Assembly (NCBI RefSeq): GCF_002582035.1
Contig: NZ_NUQE01000039.1
Span: 62,001-126,000, forward strand
From: Bacillus pseudomycoides
Lineage (GTDB): Bacteria > Bacillota > Bacilli > Bacillales > Bacillaceae_G
DNA length: 64,000 nucleotides
Direction: 5' to 3'
The position numbers and the translations under genes are program-made. Positions 48,787-57,654 of this stretch are shown in pieces; positions within the stretch are counted from its first letter, which is position 1, and each line of letters opens with the position of its first letter. The notes under the pieces were generated by a model. The model made no database searches, had not been told where the DNA came from, and was given only the letters and a program-made list of their open reading frames with translations.

Positions 48787-49680
48787 TTGACGGAATTAGG
48801 ACAAAAGCTGAAAGAAGCAAGAGAACTGAAAGGTTTTTCTATCAATCAGCTGCAAGAAGTTACGAAAATTCAAAAACGCTATTTGATTAGTATCGAAGAA
48901 GGAAACTTCAGTGTATTGCCTGGGGATTTTTACGTACGTGCCTTTATAAAGCAATATGCAGAAGCGGTCGGTCTTGATGGAGAGGCAATATTAGAAGAGT
49001 ATAAACATGAGATACCACAGTCAGTTTCTCAAGATGTTCCGCAAATTTCAAGAGGGCAACAAACGCAGGAAACTGTACAAAGAGCAACTTCATCACCGAT
49101 TGCAGATCATATGCCTAAAATTTTAATTACAGTGCTTATCATTGCAGTTGGTGTTGTGATTTGGTTTGTTTTTCAATTCTTTTCAAATAAAGACAGCGGC
49201 CATGTAGGACAAGCGCAAAGTGCACAAACAGAAGTAGAAAAAGCGAAAAATTCGCCTCTTGATGAAAAGAAAGACAAGAAAGAAGAGAAAAAGGAAGAAG
49301 CACCTCAACAACCTCAGCAACCTCAGCCACAACCAGCTGCAGCTCAAGCGGATGTTAAATTTGTTGAGACAAAAAATAACGTATCTACATTGGAAATTCA
49401 CAATAACAAAGAGTTCAAGTTAGAAGTTACTGCAAAAGGTACAAGTTATGTAGATATTAAAGACGAAAATAATAACGTACTCTATACGGGTACTTTATCG
49501 GAAGGGCAAACACAACAACTGGATTTAGGGTCAAAAAATACTGTGCGGTTAAACATTGGTGCTGCGCCAAATGTTGACGTTAAAATTAACGGGCAATCTG
49601 TTGCTTTCCCAATTAATCCAGAAGAAATGTATCATCAAATTTGGGTGATTAAAAACTTAGGAGAACAACCTGCGCAATAA
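48787..49680 (+). CDS. ymfM: RodZ-like membrane protein YmfM
   Basis: A 297-residue cell-shape protein of the RodZ family. It has a cytoplasmic helix-turn-helix (about residues 3-65, LGQKLKEARELKGFSINQLQ), one membrane segment (about 111-132), a Lys/Glu- then Pro/Gln-rich extracytoplasmic spacer (about 145-185), and a C-terminal beta domain (DUF4115). It is expected to link MreB filaments to the wall elongation machinery. I chose the TTG at 48787, 6 bases after TGAGGTG. An in-frame GTG at 48778 lies within that site. Followed by pgsA as in B. subtilis. Confidence 0.92.
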   Translation: MTELGQKLKEARELKGFSINQLQEVTKIQKRYLISIEEGNFSVLPGDFYVRAFIKQYAEAVGLDGEAILEEYKHEIPQSVSQDVPQISRGQQTQETVQRATSSPIADHMPKILITVLIIAVGVVIWFVFQFFSNKDSGHVGQAQSAQTEVEKAKNSPLDEKKDKKEEKKEEAPQQPQQPQPQPAAAQADVKFVETKNNVSTLEIHNNKEFKLEVTAKGTSYVDIKDENNNVLYTGTLSEGQTQQLDLGSKNTVRLNIGAAPNVDVKINGQSVAFPINPEEMYHQIWVIKNLGEQPAQ

Positions 49681-49681
49681 T

Positions 49682-49705
49682 AGTCATCGTTCCGATGACT
49701 TTTTT
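49682..49705 (+). terminator. Terminator after ymfM
   Basis: AGTCATCG pairs with CGATGACT around TTC, then a T run. Confidence 0.9.
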
Positions 49706-49744
49706 CAATGCACAAACCGTTTTTGACATGATGGAGGAATAGCT

Positions 49745-50323
49745 GTGAATTTACCAAATAAAATTACTGTATCAAGAATTTGCTTAATTCCTGTATTTTT
49801 AATTATTATGCTTGTTCCATTTGATTGGGGAGTATATACAATTGGAAATGTAGACTTGCCGATTCAGCACTTAGCTGGAGCTATCATTTTTATTATTGCT
49901 TCTGCTACAGATTGGATTGATGGCCATTATGCAAGAAAACATAATCTTGTAACGAATCTAGGGAAATTTTTAGATCCTTTGGCGGATAAATTATTGGTAT
50001 CTGCAGCATTAATTACGCTTGTAGATTTACATTATGTAGCGACTTGGATGGCGGTTGTTATTATTAGCCGAGAATTTGCCGTTACAGGCTTACGTCTCGT
50101 ATTAGCTGGCACAGGGGAAGTAGCAGCTGCAAAGATGCCTGGGAAAATTAAAATGTGGATGCAAGTTATTGCAATTTCTGCGTACTTATTGCATGACGTT
50201 CCACTCAATTTAATTCATATTCCAATCGCGGAAATTTCAATATGGATTGCACTTATTTTTACAGTTTATTCAGGATGGGATTATTTCTGGAAAAATAGAG
50301 AGGTTTTTGTCAATTCGAAATAA
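49745..50323 (+). CDS. pgsA: CDP-diacylglycerol-glycerol-3-phosphate 3-phosphatidyltransferase
   Basis: A 192-residue membrane enzyme that makes phosphatidylglycerol phosphate, the committed step to phosphatidylglycerol. The CDP-alcohol transferase signature is complete: DG at 59-60, AR at 63-64, Gly73, Asp77 and Asp81. Several hydrophobic helices surround it. Translation starts at GTG (49745) behind GGAGG. It uses the product of cdsA, located in the first part of the window. Confidence 0.96.
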   Translation: MNLPNKITVSRICLIPVFLIIMLVPFDWGVYTIGNVDLPIQHLAGAIIFIIASATDWIDGHYARKHNLVTNLGKFLDPLADKLLVSAALITLVDLHYVATWMAVVIISREFAVTGLRLVLAGTGEVAAAKMPGKIKMWMQVIAISAYLLHDVPLNLIHIPIAEISIWIALIFTVYSGWDYFWKNREVFVNSK

Positions 50324-50344
50324 CGGCTTATGGGGGAATGGAAG

Positions 50345-51583
50345 ATGAATGCAGAGATTATCGCGGTTGGTACAGAGTTATTGCTTGGACAAATTGCGAA
50401 TACGAATGCCAAATTTTTATCAGAAAAGCTGGCATCTATCGGAATCGATGTATATTATCACACTGTTGTAGGAGATAACAATAATCGCTTGCGTCAAGCG
50501 ATTGAAATTGCCCAAGAACGTGCAGATATATTGATTTTTACGGGTGGATTAGGCCCGACAAAAGATGATTTAACGAAAGAAACAATAGCTTCTTCTTTGC
50601 AGGAAGAGCTTGTATATGACGAAGTAGCGCTCGCTTCAATTGCTGACTATTATAAACGAACGGGCAGAGAGTTTACAGAAAATAATAAAAAACAAGCTCT
50701 TGTTTTAAAGGGTTCAACTGTGTTCGCAAATGATCATGGTATGGCTCCTGGGATGGGATTATGTAAAGATAACAAGGTGTATATTTTACTTCCGGGACCA
50801 CCTAAAGAAATGAATCCAATGTATCAAAGTTATGTCGAGAGTTGGCTGCTCCCTTTTACATCTGGCGAGAATCTATATTCTCGTACTCTTCGATTCTTTG
50901 GAATTGGGGAATCACAATTAGAGGCAACGATTCAAGACTTAATAGATGCGCAAACGAACCCAACGATTGCTCCCCTTGCTTCTGAAGGAGAAGTAACGCT
51001 TCGTCTAACTGCAAAACACCATGATGCAAAAGAGGCTGAAACGCTAATAAATGATATAGAAAAATTGATTTTACAAAGAGTGGGACAATTTTTTTATGGA
51101 TATAATCAAGATCTTCTTCATAAAAAAGCAATTACTTTGTTAAAACAAAAAGGTTTGACGGTTGCATGTGCTGAAAGTTTAACAGGTGGATTATTTGGGG
51201 AGCGTATTACTGAAGTTGCTGGTGCGTCTTCTGTGTTTACTGGCGGCATAATTTGTTATAGTAATGATGTAAAGCAGCGTATTTTACATGTTCCAGAAGA
51301 GATTTTACAAACAGCTGGCGCTGTTAGTGAAGCATGTGCTCGTCATCTTGCAGAAAATGTAAAAAAAATTATGCAAGCCAATATCGGAATTAGTTTTACT
51401 GGAGTAGCTGGGCCAGATGCTTCCGAAGAGAAAGAGCCAGGAACAGTATTTATTGGATTAGCAATGGATGAACAGCCGACGATTGTTATTCCGCTTGTAT
51501 TAAGTGGAAGCCGCCAGCAAATTCGTGAACGAACTGTCAAATATGGATTTTATCATTTGTATAAGAAGCTAGAAGAGATGTAG
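50345..51583 (+). CDS. cinA: CinA family protein (competence/damage-inducible, NMN deamidase type)
   Basis: A 412-residue two-domain protein. The N-terminal MoaB/MogA-like domain ([28 protein letters not shown]) belongs to the CinA pyrophosphatase family, and the C-terminal CinA domain ([21 protein letters not shown]) is the nicotinamide mononucleotide deamidase type. I chose the ATG at 50345, which matches relatives; an in-frame ATG at 50330 is possible. It precedes recA, as in many Gram-positives where the two are co-expressed. Here a terminator and a repeat lie between them. Confidence 0.94.
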   Translation: MNAEIIAVGTELLLGQIANTNAKFLSEKLASIGIDVYYHTVVGDNNNRLRQAIEIAQERADILIFTGGLGPTKDDLTKETIASSLQEELVYDEVALASIADYYKRTGREFTENNKKQALVLKGSTVFANDHGMAPGMGLCKDNKVYILLPGPPKEMNPMYQSYVESWLLPFTSGENLYSRTLRFFGIGESQLEATIQDLIDAQTNPTIAPLASEGEVTLRLTAKHHDAKEAETLINDIEKLILQRVGQFFYGYNQDLLHKKAITLLKQKGLTVACAESLTGGLFGERITEVAGASSVFTGGIICYSNDVKQRILHVPEEILQTAGAVSEACARHLAENVKKIMQANIGISFTGVAGPDASEEKEPGTVFIGLAMDEQPTIVIPLVLSGSRQQIRERTVKYGFYHLYKKLEEM

Positions 51584-51604
51584 GTCTCTTCTAGCTTCTA
51601 TTAT
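51564..51604 (+). terminator. Terminator overlapping the end of cinA
   Basis: A perfect 14-bp stem (51564-51577 with 51586-51599) whose 8-nt loop contains the cinA stop codon (TAG, 51581-51583). The T tract after it is imperfect (ATTATTTTAT) and its last five bases are the left flank of repeat F. Confidence 0.8.
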
Positions 51605-51759
51605 TTTATCCCGTATTAACGGGCAGTAAGCCCCCATCTCAAGATTTAGAGAAAAGTGAAGAAGATAGGTAGGGGATAACTGTCCGTAAAAGCCCGCTCA
51701 ATTGGACTTTTCATCAATGTGGGATGAAGAAAAGTTCACTGATGGAAGTTTCACTTTAT
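51605..51759 (+). repeat. bcr-type repeat F (full length, TTTAT orientation)
   Basis: 155 nt between TTTAT at 51605-51609 and 51755-51759, starting CCCGTATTAACGGGCAGTAAG and ending TGATGGAAGTTTCAC. This is the best full-length copy in the window and the mirror of repeat A. It lies between cinA and the recA control region. Confidence 0.78.
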
Positions 51760-51800
51760 ATAGAAAAATAAAGGTTTTCATCTACTGGAAAATAAAAAAA

Positions 51801-51814
51801 CGAATAAACGTTCG
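51801..51814 (+). promoter_or_regulatory. LexA (SOS) box of recA
   Basis: CGAATAAACGTTCG matches the Bacillus SOS consensus CGAAC-N4-GTTCG with one difference. It is 8 bases upstream of the recA -35 element, where bound LexA would block RNA polymerase. Confidence 0.85.
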
Positions 51815-51821
51815 ATTTTTG

Positions 51822-51850
51822 TTGGCATAACGGAAAGAAAATATTATAAT
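51822..51850 (+). promoter_or_regulatory. SigA promoter of recA
   Basis: TTGGCA at 51822-51827, a 17-bp spacer and TATAAT at 51845-51850, close to the ideal. The ribosome binding site AAGGAGG follows at 51869-51875. Confidence 0.85.
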
Positions 51851-51884
51851 AAGGTTAGCATTTAAGTTAAGGAGGAATTTTTGA

Positions 51885-52919
51885 ATGAGCGATCGTCAAG
51901 CGGCATTAGATATGGCGTTAAAACAAATAGAAAAACAATTCGGTAAAGGCTCTATTATGAAACTAGGAGAGCAAGCGGAACGAAAGATTTCTACTATATC
52001 AAGTGGTTCGTTAGCACTTGATGTTGCCCTTGGAGTGGGTGGTTATCCACGTGGCCGTATTATTGAAATTTATGGACCTGAAAGTTCAGGTAAAACAACG
52101 GTTTCCTTACATGCGATTGCAGAGGTACAACGTCAGGGCGGACAAGCAGCATTTATTGATGCGGAACATGCTATGGATCCTGTATATGCACAAAAACTAG
52201 GTGTTAACATTGATGAATTATTATTATCTCAGCCAGACACGGGAGAACAAGGGTTAGAAATCGCAGAGGCATTAGTGCGAAGCGGTGCAGTTGATATTAT
52301 TGTTATTGACTCTGTAGCAGCACTTGTTCCAAAAGCAGAGATTGAAGGGGAAATGGGTGACTCTCACGTCGGTTTACAAGCGCGTTTAATGTCACAAGCT
52401 CTTCGTAAATTATCCGGTGCGATTAACAAATCAAAAACAATCGCAATCTTTATTAACCAAATTCGTGAAAAAGTTGGGGTTATGTTTGGAAATCCAGAAA
52501 CAACTCCAGGTGGTCGTGCGTTGAAATTCTATTCAACAGTGCGTCTTGAAGTGCGTCGTGCTGAGCAGTTAAAGCAAGGCAATGACATTGTCGGTAATAA
52601 AACAAAAGTGAAAGTTGTAAAAAATAAAGTAGCACCTCCTTTCCGCGTAGCAGAAGTTGATATTATGTACGGAGAAGGGATTTCAAGAGAAGGCGAAATT
52701 TTAGACATGGCTTCTGAACTTGATATCGTTCAAAAGAGCGGAGCTTGGTATTCTTATAATGAAGAACGCTTAGGACAAGGGCGTGAAAATGCAAAGCAAT
52801 TCTTAAAAGAAAATCCAGAAGTTACAGATGAAATTGCATTCTTTATTCGTGAACATCATGGTATTGGTGAAGAGGCAGCATCTGTAAGCGGAGAAGATAT
52901 GAATCTTCTTGATGATTAA
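51885..52919 (+). CDS. recA: Recombinase RecA
   Basis: A 344-residue RecA, the strand-exchange ATPase and co-protease for LexA. Walker A GPESSGKT is at residues 64-71, followed by [10 protein letters not shown] and the DNA-binding loop 2 region ([22 protein letters not shown]). The reading frame is continuous with no intron or intein. The SOS box and SigA promoter upstream show damage-inducible control. Start ATG with a strong ribosome binding site. Confidence 0.99.
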   Translation: MSDRQAALDMALKQIEKQFGKGSIMKLGEQAERKISTISSGSLALDVALGVGGYPRGRIIEIYGPESSGKTTVSLHAIAEVQRQGGQAAFIDAEHAMDPVYAQKLGVNIDELLLSQPDTGEQGLEIAEALVRSGAVDIIVIDSVAALVPKAEIEGEMGDSHVGLQARLMSQALRKLSGAINKSKTIAIFINQIREKVGVMFGNPETTPGGRALKFYSTVRLEVRRAEQLKQGNDIVGNKTKVKVVKNKVAPPFRVAEVDIMYGEGISREGEILDMASELDIVQKSGAWYSYNEERLGQGRENAKQFLKENPEVTDEIAFFIREHHGIGEEAASVSGEDMNLLDD

Positions 52920-52950
52920 AAGACACGGTTTCGTGTCTTTTATTTTTTAG
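52918..52950 (+). terminator. Terminator after recA
   Basis: AAAGACACG pairs with CGTGTCTTT around GTTT, T-rich sequence after it. Confidence 0.9.
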
Positions 52951-52981
52951 CATAGGTAAAGAAAGTAAAAGTAGACAACGC

Positions 52982-53010
52982 TTGACAATGAAAATAGCGG
53001 TAGATACAAT
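52982..53010 (+). promoter_or_regulatory. SigA promoter of rny
   Basis: TTGACA (perfect) at 52982-52987, a 17-bp spacer and TACAAT at 53005-53010. Transcription would start near 53017. Confidence 0.75.
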
Positions 53011-53016
53011 GATAAT

Positions 53017-53237
53017 GTATATTTTTTCTTATATTATATACGATACACTCTTCTCAAGAAGAGAAGTAACATTCGGATAGGACTGATACTTTCCGAAATA
53101 AGCATATGTCTATTTTAATTGTGAAATGAAGAAAGTCCCTTAAAAAGGCGGGACGACAGTCATTGCTGTATGTTGTGAGCGCAAACAATGTACATCCATG
53201 CAGTCTTTTTTCATTCATAGCAAGAGGAGGTGAAATT
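53017..53237 (+). promoter_or_regulatory. Leader of rny (about 220 nt)
   Basis: Contains two clear small hairpins: CTCTTC/GAAGAG at 53048-53063 and GTCCC/GGGAC at 53135-53154. Long leaders can be processed or stabilise a message; autoregulation of RNase Y is possible but not shown here. Confidence 0.4.
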
Positions 53238-54800
53238 ATGAGTAATGTAGTTTGGCTACTCATCTCCATTTTGCTGGCCATCGTCAGTGCAGTTGTTGGA
53301 TTTTTTGTTCGAAAGTCCATTGCAGAAGCGAAGATTAACGGTGCGGCCAATGAAGCGAAGCGTATTGTAGAAGATGCAAATCGTCAAGCAGAAGCACTGA
53401 AAAAAGAAGCGCTGTTAGAAGCAAAGGATGAAATTCATACACTTCGTACAGAAGCGGAATTAGAAATTCGTGACCGAAGAAACGAGTTACAAAAACAAGA
53501 AAATCGTTTAATGCAAAAAGAAGAGAACCTTGATCGAAAAGACGAATCGCTTGAGAAAAGTCAGCAATTGTTAGAGAAGAAAGAGGAATCTCTTGTAGTA
53601 AGACAACAGCAGATTGAAGATTTGGAAAGCAAAGTGGGAGAGTTAGTACAAAAACAGCAAGATGAATTAGAGCGTATTTCTAGCCTAACGCGTGAGCAAG
53701 CAAGAGCCATTATCCTAGAAAAAGTTGAAAATGAAATTTCGCATGAAATCGCTGTTATGGTAAAAGAAACTGAAATACGTGCAAAAGAAGAAGCAGATAA
53801 GAAAGCGAAAGAGATTTTATCTTTAGCTATGCAAAGATGTGCTGCTGATCACGTTGCTGAAACTACGGTTTCAGTTGTAAATCTTCCAAATGACGAGATG
53901 AAGGGACGTATTATCGGACGTGAAGGTCGTAATATTCGTACGCTAGAAACGTTAACAGGTATTGATTTAATCATCGATGATACACCAGAAGCGGTAATCC
54001 TATCAGGCTTTGACCCAATTCGTCGTGAAACTGCTCGTATTGCTCTTGATAAACTTGTACAGGACGGACGTATTCACCCAGCACGTATTGAAGAAATGGT
54101 TGAAAAATCAAGACGTGAAGTGGATGAGTATATTCGTGAAGTTGGAGAACAAACGACTTTTGAAGTAGGAGTACACGGTTTACACCCAGATTTAATTAAG
54201 ATTTTAGGTCGTTTGAAATTTAGAACAAGCTACGGTCAAAATGTCTTAAAGCACTCTATGGAAGTTGCTTATTTAGCTGGCTTAATGGCAGCTGAACTTG
54301 GTGAAGACGAAAAACTTGCTCGTCGTGCGGGCTTATTACATGACATCGGAAAAGCAATCGACCATGAGGTTGAAGGCAGCCACGTTGAAATTGGTGTTGA
54401 GCTTGCGACAAAATATAAAGAGCATCCTGTTGTTATCAATAGTATTGCATCTCACCATGGCGATACGGAACCAACTTCTATCATCGCAGTTCTTGTGGCA
54501 GCGGCAGATGCGCTGTCAGCAGCAAGACCTGGAGCACGAAGTGAGACACTTGAAAATTATATTCGTCGTCTTGAAAAGCTTGAAGAGATTTCTGAGTCTT
54601 ATGAAGGTGTTGAGAAATCCTATGCAATTCAAGCTGGACGTGAAGTTCGTATCCTAGTGAAGCCAGATACAATTGATGATTTAGAGGCTCATCGTTTAGC
54701 GCGTGACATTCGAAAACGTATTGAAAATGAACTGGATTATCCAGGGCATATTAAAGTTACTGTTATTCGTGAAACACGTGCAGTTGAATACGCAAAATAA
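53238..54800 (+). CDS. rny: Ribonuclease Y
   Basis: A 520-residue membrane-bound endoribonuclease that starts decay of many mRNAs. In order: an N-terminal membrane anchor (about residues 4-24), a long coiled coil (30-200, rich in Glu/Lys/Gln), a KH domain ([19 protein letters not shown]) and an HD domain with the catalytic His368-Asp369 ([12 protein letters not shown]). ATG at 53238 behind GAGGAGGTG. An open extension upstream to 53163 is not supported. With PNPase and RNase J it completes the RNA degradation set of this window. Confidence 0.98.
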   Translation: MSNVVWLLISILLAIVSAVVGFFVRKSIAEAKINGAANEAKRIVEDANRQAEALKKEALLEAKDEIHTLRTEAELEIRDRRNELQKQENRLMQKEENLDRKDESLEKSQQLLEKKEESLVVRQQQIEDLESKVGELVQKQQDELERISSLTREQARAIILEKVENEISHEIAVMVKETEIRAKEEADKKAKEILSLAMQRCAADHVAETTVSVVNLPNDEMKGRIIGREGRNIRTLETLTGIDLIIDDTPEAVILSGFDPIRRETARIALDKLVQDGRIHPARIEEMVEKSRREVDEYIREVGEQTTFEVGVHGLHPDLIKILGRLKFRTSYGQNVLKHSMEVAYLAGLMAAELGEDEKLARRAGLLHDIGKAIDHEVEGSHVEIGVELATKYKEHPVVINSIASHHGDTEPTSIIAVLVAAADALSAARPGARSETLENYIRRLEKLEEISESYEGVEKSYAIQAGREVRILVKPDTIDDLEAHRLARDIRKRIENELDYPGHIKVTVIRETRAVEYAK

Positions 54801-54830
54801 AGTGGTGGTGTTACACCACTTTATTTTTTT
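54796..54830 (+). terminator. Terminator after rny
   Basis: AATAAAGTGGTG pairs with CACCACTTTATT around a 6-nt loop, then seven T. The stem includes the rny stop codon. Confidence 0.92.
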
Positions 54831-54983
54831 GTGTCGGGAATGGACACAATATAGGAAAGCCTGTAGAATCGGAAACGATTTATGAAATAAGATAATGAGA
54901 GTAAATCTTTATTTTTTATAAATTAAGTTTACAGCTTAGGAACATAAACTAAGAAGAATGTATAGATGGAAAGGGTAAGAAAT

Positions 54984-55778
54984 ATGAGAATTTTATTTGT
55001 TGGGGATGTAGTGGGTTCACCAGGTAGAAAAATGATTCAAGATTACGTGCCTGCATTAAAGAAAAAATATACACCTACAGTTACGATTATTAATGGAGAA
55101 AATGCTGCAGGTGGACGTGGAATTACAGAGAAAATTTATCGTAACTTTTTAGAGTGCGGTGCACAGGCAGTTACTCTTGGAAACCATGCATGGGATAACC
55201 GCGAAATTTTTGAGTTTATCGATGATGCAAAGTATCTGGCAAGGCCAGCAAATTTCCCGGAAGGAACACCAGGAAAAGGGCTTATTTTTGTAAATTGTAA
55301 TGGTATCGAAGTGGCAGTGATTAATTTACAAGGCCGTACATTCCTTCCACCAATCGATTGTCCATTCCGTAAAGTGGATGAATTGATTAAGATTGCGAAA
55401 AAACGTACGAACATTATTTTTATTGATTTTCATGCTGAAACAACAAGTGAAAAACAAGCGCTTGGCTGGTATGTAGATGGACGCGCTACAGCAGTTGTTG
55501 GAACGCATACGCATGTTCCAACTGCGGATAATCGTATCTTACCAGAGGGAACAGCTTATATTACAGATGTTGGTATGACAGGTCCATATGATGGAATTTT
55601 AGGAATGGATCGCGAAGCGGTATTGAAGAAGTTTCTAACGAATCTTCCAGTACGATTTGAAGTGACGAATGGAAGAACACAGTTAAGTGCTGTGTTAATT
55701 GATGTGGATCCAAATACAGGGAAAGCTAAGAAAATTGCTCGCATTTTAATTAATGATGACCAGCCATTTTTTGAATAA
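54984..55778 (+). CDS. ymdB: Metallophosphoesterase YmdB
   Basis: A 264-residue dinuclear-metal phosphodiesterase. All the ligands of the B. subtilis enzyme are present at the same numbers: Asp8, Glu39, Asn40, Asn67, His68, His150, His175 and His177. YmdB has cyclic-nucleotide phosphodiesterase activity and controls the switch between motility and biofilm in B. subtilis. I chose the ATG at 54984 with GGAAAGGG 8 bases upstream; an in-frame ATG at 54966 precedes that site. Located between rny and spoVS as usual. Confidence 0.95.
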   Translation: MRILFVGDVVGSPGRKMIQDYVPALKKKYTPTVTIINGENAAGGRGITEKIYRNFLECGAQAVTLGNHAWDNREIFEFIDDAKYLARPANFPEGTPGKGLIFVNCNGIEVAVINLQGRTFLPPIDCPFRKVDELIKIAKKRTNIIFIDFHAETTSEKQALGWYVDGRATAVVGTHTHVPTADNRILPEGTAYITDVGMTGPYDGILGMDREAVLKKFLTNLPVRFEVTNGRTQLSAVLIDVDPNTGKAKKIARILINDDQPFFE

Positions 55779-55839
55779 AAAACAAAAAAGTTAGAAAAGA
55801 TAATATATTTTAACTTTTTAGAAAAATTACAGAATTTTA

Positions 55840-55869
55840 GCAGGAATATGAGTCGTTGCTCGTGAATAT
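55840..55869 (+). promoter_or_regulatory. SigH promoter of spoVS
   Basis: GCAGGAATA at 55840-55848 and CGTGAATAT at 55861-55869 with 12 bases between them, against the SigH pattern RNAGGAWWW-N11/12-RNNGAATWW (one mismatch). spoVS is a known SigH gene in B. subtilis. Confidence 0.75.
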
Positions 55870-55928
55870 AAGTTAAAAGTGAATTCAATCGCTAATACTT
55901 TTTTTAAGAAACGAGGAGGAAACGAGCA

Positions 55929-56189
55929 ATGGAAATATTAAAAGTTAAAGCAACTTCGGTACCTAACTCTGTAGCTGGTGCACTTGCTGGAGTTATTCGT
56001 GAGCGTGGTTCAGCAGAAATGCAAGCAATCGGCGCAGGTGCATTGAATCAAGCCGTGAAGGCAGTAGCAATTGCGAGAGGATTTGTAGCGCCGAGTGGTG
56101 TGGACTTGATTTGTATCCCAGCTTTTACAGATATCATGATTGATGGTGAAGAACGCACAGCGATTAAATTAATTGTAGAGCCTCGTTAA
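55929..56189 (+). CDS. spoVS: Stage V sporulation protein S
   Basis: An 86-residue Alba-fold protein, nearly invariant in spore formers (MEILKVKATSVPNSVAGALA at the start, AIARGFVAPSGVDL in the middle). It is needed for progress beyond stage V and affects septation; binding to nucleic acid is likely from the fold. ATG behind GAGGAGG. Transcribed from the SigH promoter and closed by a strong terminator. Confidence 0.98.
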   Translation: MEILKVKATSVPNSVAGALAGVIRERGSAEMQAIGAGALNQAVKAVAIARGFVAPSGVDLICIPAFTDIMIDGEERTAIKLIVEPR

Positions 56190-56194
56190 ATTGG

Positions 56195-56228
56195 ATGACC
56201 TGTTTGCATTTGCAAACAGGTCATTTTT
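56195..56228 (+). terminator. Terminator after spoVS
   Basis: ATGACCTGTTTGCA pairs perfectly with TGCAAACAGGTCAT around TT, then T. The T tract continues into the left TTTAT of repeat G1. Confidence 0.92.
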
Positions 56229-56282
56229 ATCCTATATTAACGGGCGGAGTAAGCTCCTTCACTGATGGAAGTTTCACTTTAT
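56226..56282 (+). repeat. bcr-type repeat G1 (short form, tandem with G2)
   Basis: 57 nt between TTTAT at 56226-56230 and 56278-56282. It keeps the TATATTAACGGGCGGAGTAAGC end and the CACTGATGGAAGTTTCAC end, joined with no interior, like repeats B and E. Confidence 0.72.
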
Positions 56283-56388
56283 CCCGCTATTCGAGGGAAG
56301 TAAGACTCCCCACTTCAAGATTGAGAGAGAAGCAAAGAAGATGGGTGGGGGATGGGAAAACCCCTCACTTATGAAAGTTTCACTTTAT
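56278..56388 (+). repeat. bcr-type repeat G2 (intermediate, tandem with G1)
   Basis: 111 nt between TTTAT at 56278-56282 (shared with G1) and 56384-56388. It starts CCCGCTATTCGAGGGAAGTAAG and ends ATGAAAGTTTCAC. About 40 nt shorter than the full element. Confidence 0.72.
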
Positions 56389-56472
56389 TATTTTTTACGA
56401 GAAGAGATTTTCTTCCAACTGTAACAATATAATGGGAAATAATGCTACTTCAAGAAGGAAGGATGACGAGTC

Positions 56473-57396
56473 TTGAAAATTTTTGATGCGCATTGTGATG
56501 TATTATGGCAGTTATGGATGGGAAAAGGAAAAAAGTCTTTTCAAAATGATTCTTCTTTACATATTACGTACGAGCAGTTAAAACAAAATGGCGGTAGTGT
56601 TCAATGTTTTGCGATTTATGTCCCGGAAGAAGTACCGTATGGACAACGATTTGCAGTAGCATTAGAGATGGTAAATATATTTCACGAACAAATTTTAGCA
56701 TTGCCAAATATAAAGTGGATCAGAACAAAAGAAGATATTCAGCGATTAGGAAAAGATGAAATTGGAGTGCTTTTAACTTTAGAAGGATGCGATGCAATTG
56801 GAAATGAATTAGAGAAGCTGAAAACATTTTATCACCTTGGTGTTCGTTCTGTTGGACTTACTTGGAACTATGCGAATTTAGTTGCTGACGGGGCATTAGA
56901 GTCTCGAAACGGTGGTCTAACGCTGTTTGGAAAAAAAGTAGTGGACGAGTTAAATCGTTCCAAAGTATGGACAGATGTTTCACATCTGTCAGAGAAAGGA
57001 TTTTGGGATGTGATGGAACTTGCAAATCATCCTATTGCTTCTCATTCGAATAGCTACGGGTTATGTCAGCACCCAAGAAACTTAACAAATGAACAGATAA
57101 AAACATTGATCCAAAAAGATGGAATGATTGGGATAACATTTGTACCGATGTTTTTATCTGCAAATAAGTTTGCTTGTGTGGATGATATATTACAACATGT
57201 TGAGCATGTATGTATGCTTGGTGGAGAAAAGAATGTTGGATTTGGATCAGATTTTGATGGAATAACAGAAACAGTGGTACATGTAGAACGGTATGAACAT
57301 TATGAATATGTCATAAATGAACTATTAAAACGATATAAAGAAGAGCAAGTGAACAATTTCATATATGATAATTTTGTACACCATATTTCATTCTAA
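56473..57396 (+). CDS. Membrane/renal-type dipeptidase family protein (M19)
   Basis: A 307-residue zinc amidohydrolase. His7 and Asp9 in FDAHCDVLW, the bridging Glu in LTLEGCDAIG, and the His residues in TDVSHLSEKGFWDV and PIASHSNSYG are the family's metal ligands. GFGSDFDGI closes the site. Such enzymes split dipeptides, including D-amino-acid-containing ones; the substrate here is unknown. Translation must start at TTG (56473), as the frame has no suitable ATG nearby; GGAAGGA lies upstream. It sits alone between spoVS and korA and has no counterpart at this place in B. subtilis. Confidence 0.9.
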   Translation: MKIFDAHCDVLWQLWMGKGKKSFQNDSSLHITYEQLKQNGGSVQCFAIYVPEEVPYGQRFAVALEMVNIFHEQILALPNIKWIRTKEDIQRLGKDEIGVLLTLEGCDAIGNELEKLKTFYHLGVRSVGLTWNYANLVADGALESRNGGLTLFGKKVVDELNRSKVWTDVSHLSEKGFWDVMELANHPIASHSNSYGLCQHPRNLTNEQIKTLIQKDGMIGITFVPMFLSANKFACVDDILQHVEHVCMLGGEKNVGFGSDFDGITETVVHVERYEHYEYVINELLKRYKEEQVNNFIYDNFVHHISF

Positions 57397-57479
57397 GTTA
57401 TTGTTATACAAAAGATTATAGAAGGAAAGAAAAAGTGTTAGAAAATTCGAAAAATATAAAATAAAATCGTATCAAATTC

Positions 57480-57508
57480 TTGCATTTTTACTGTGGTAGA
57501 GCTAGAAT
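57480..57508 (+). promoter_or_regulatory. Candidate SigA promoter of korAB
   Basis: TTGCAT at 57480-57485, a 17-bp spacer and TAGAAT at 57503-57508. Another -10-like TATAAT lies near 57556. Both are within the 258-nt gap before korA. Confidence 0.4.
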
Positions 57509-57654
57509 TGTAATCGAATTAAGATTATGCAAAACATTTACTGAAATCAGAAGAGGTATAATTTGTGTCCATTGTAGTTTCTAAGCTCAAAAAGTGCTAA
57601 ACTAGTACTGTAAAAAAATACACTACAATGTATGAAGCTAAAGGGGTGTAGGAG

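Noticed and set aside
57421-57470. An AT-rich segment resembling a CodY box before korA
   Set aside because: The match to the 15-base consensus needs a missing base and several mismatches in a generally AT-rich gap.
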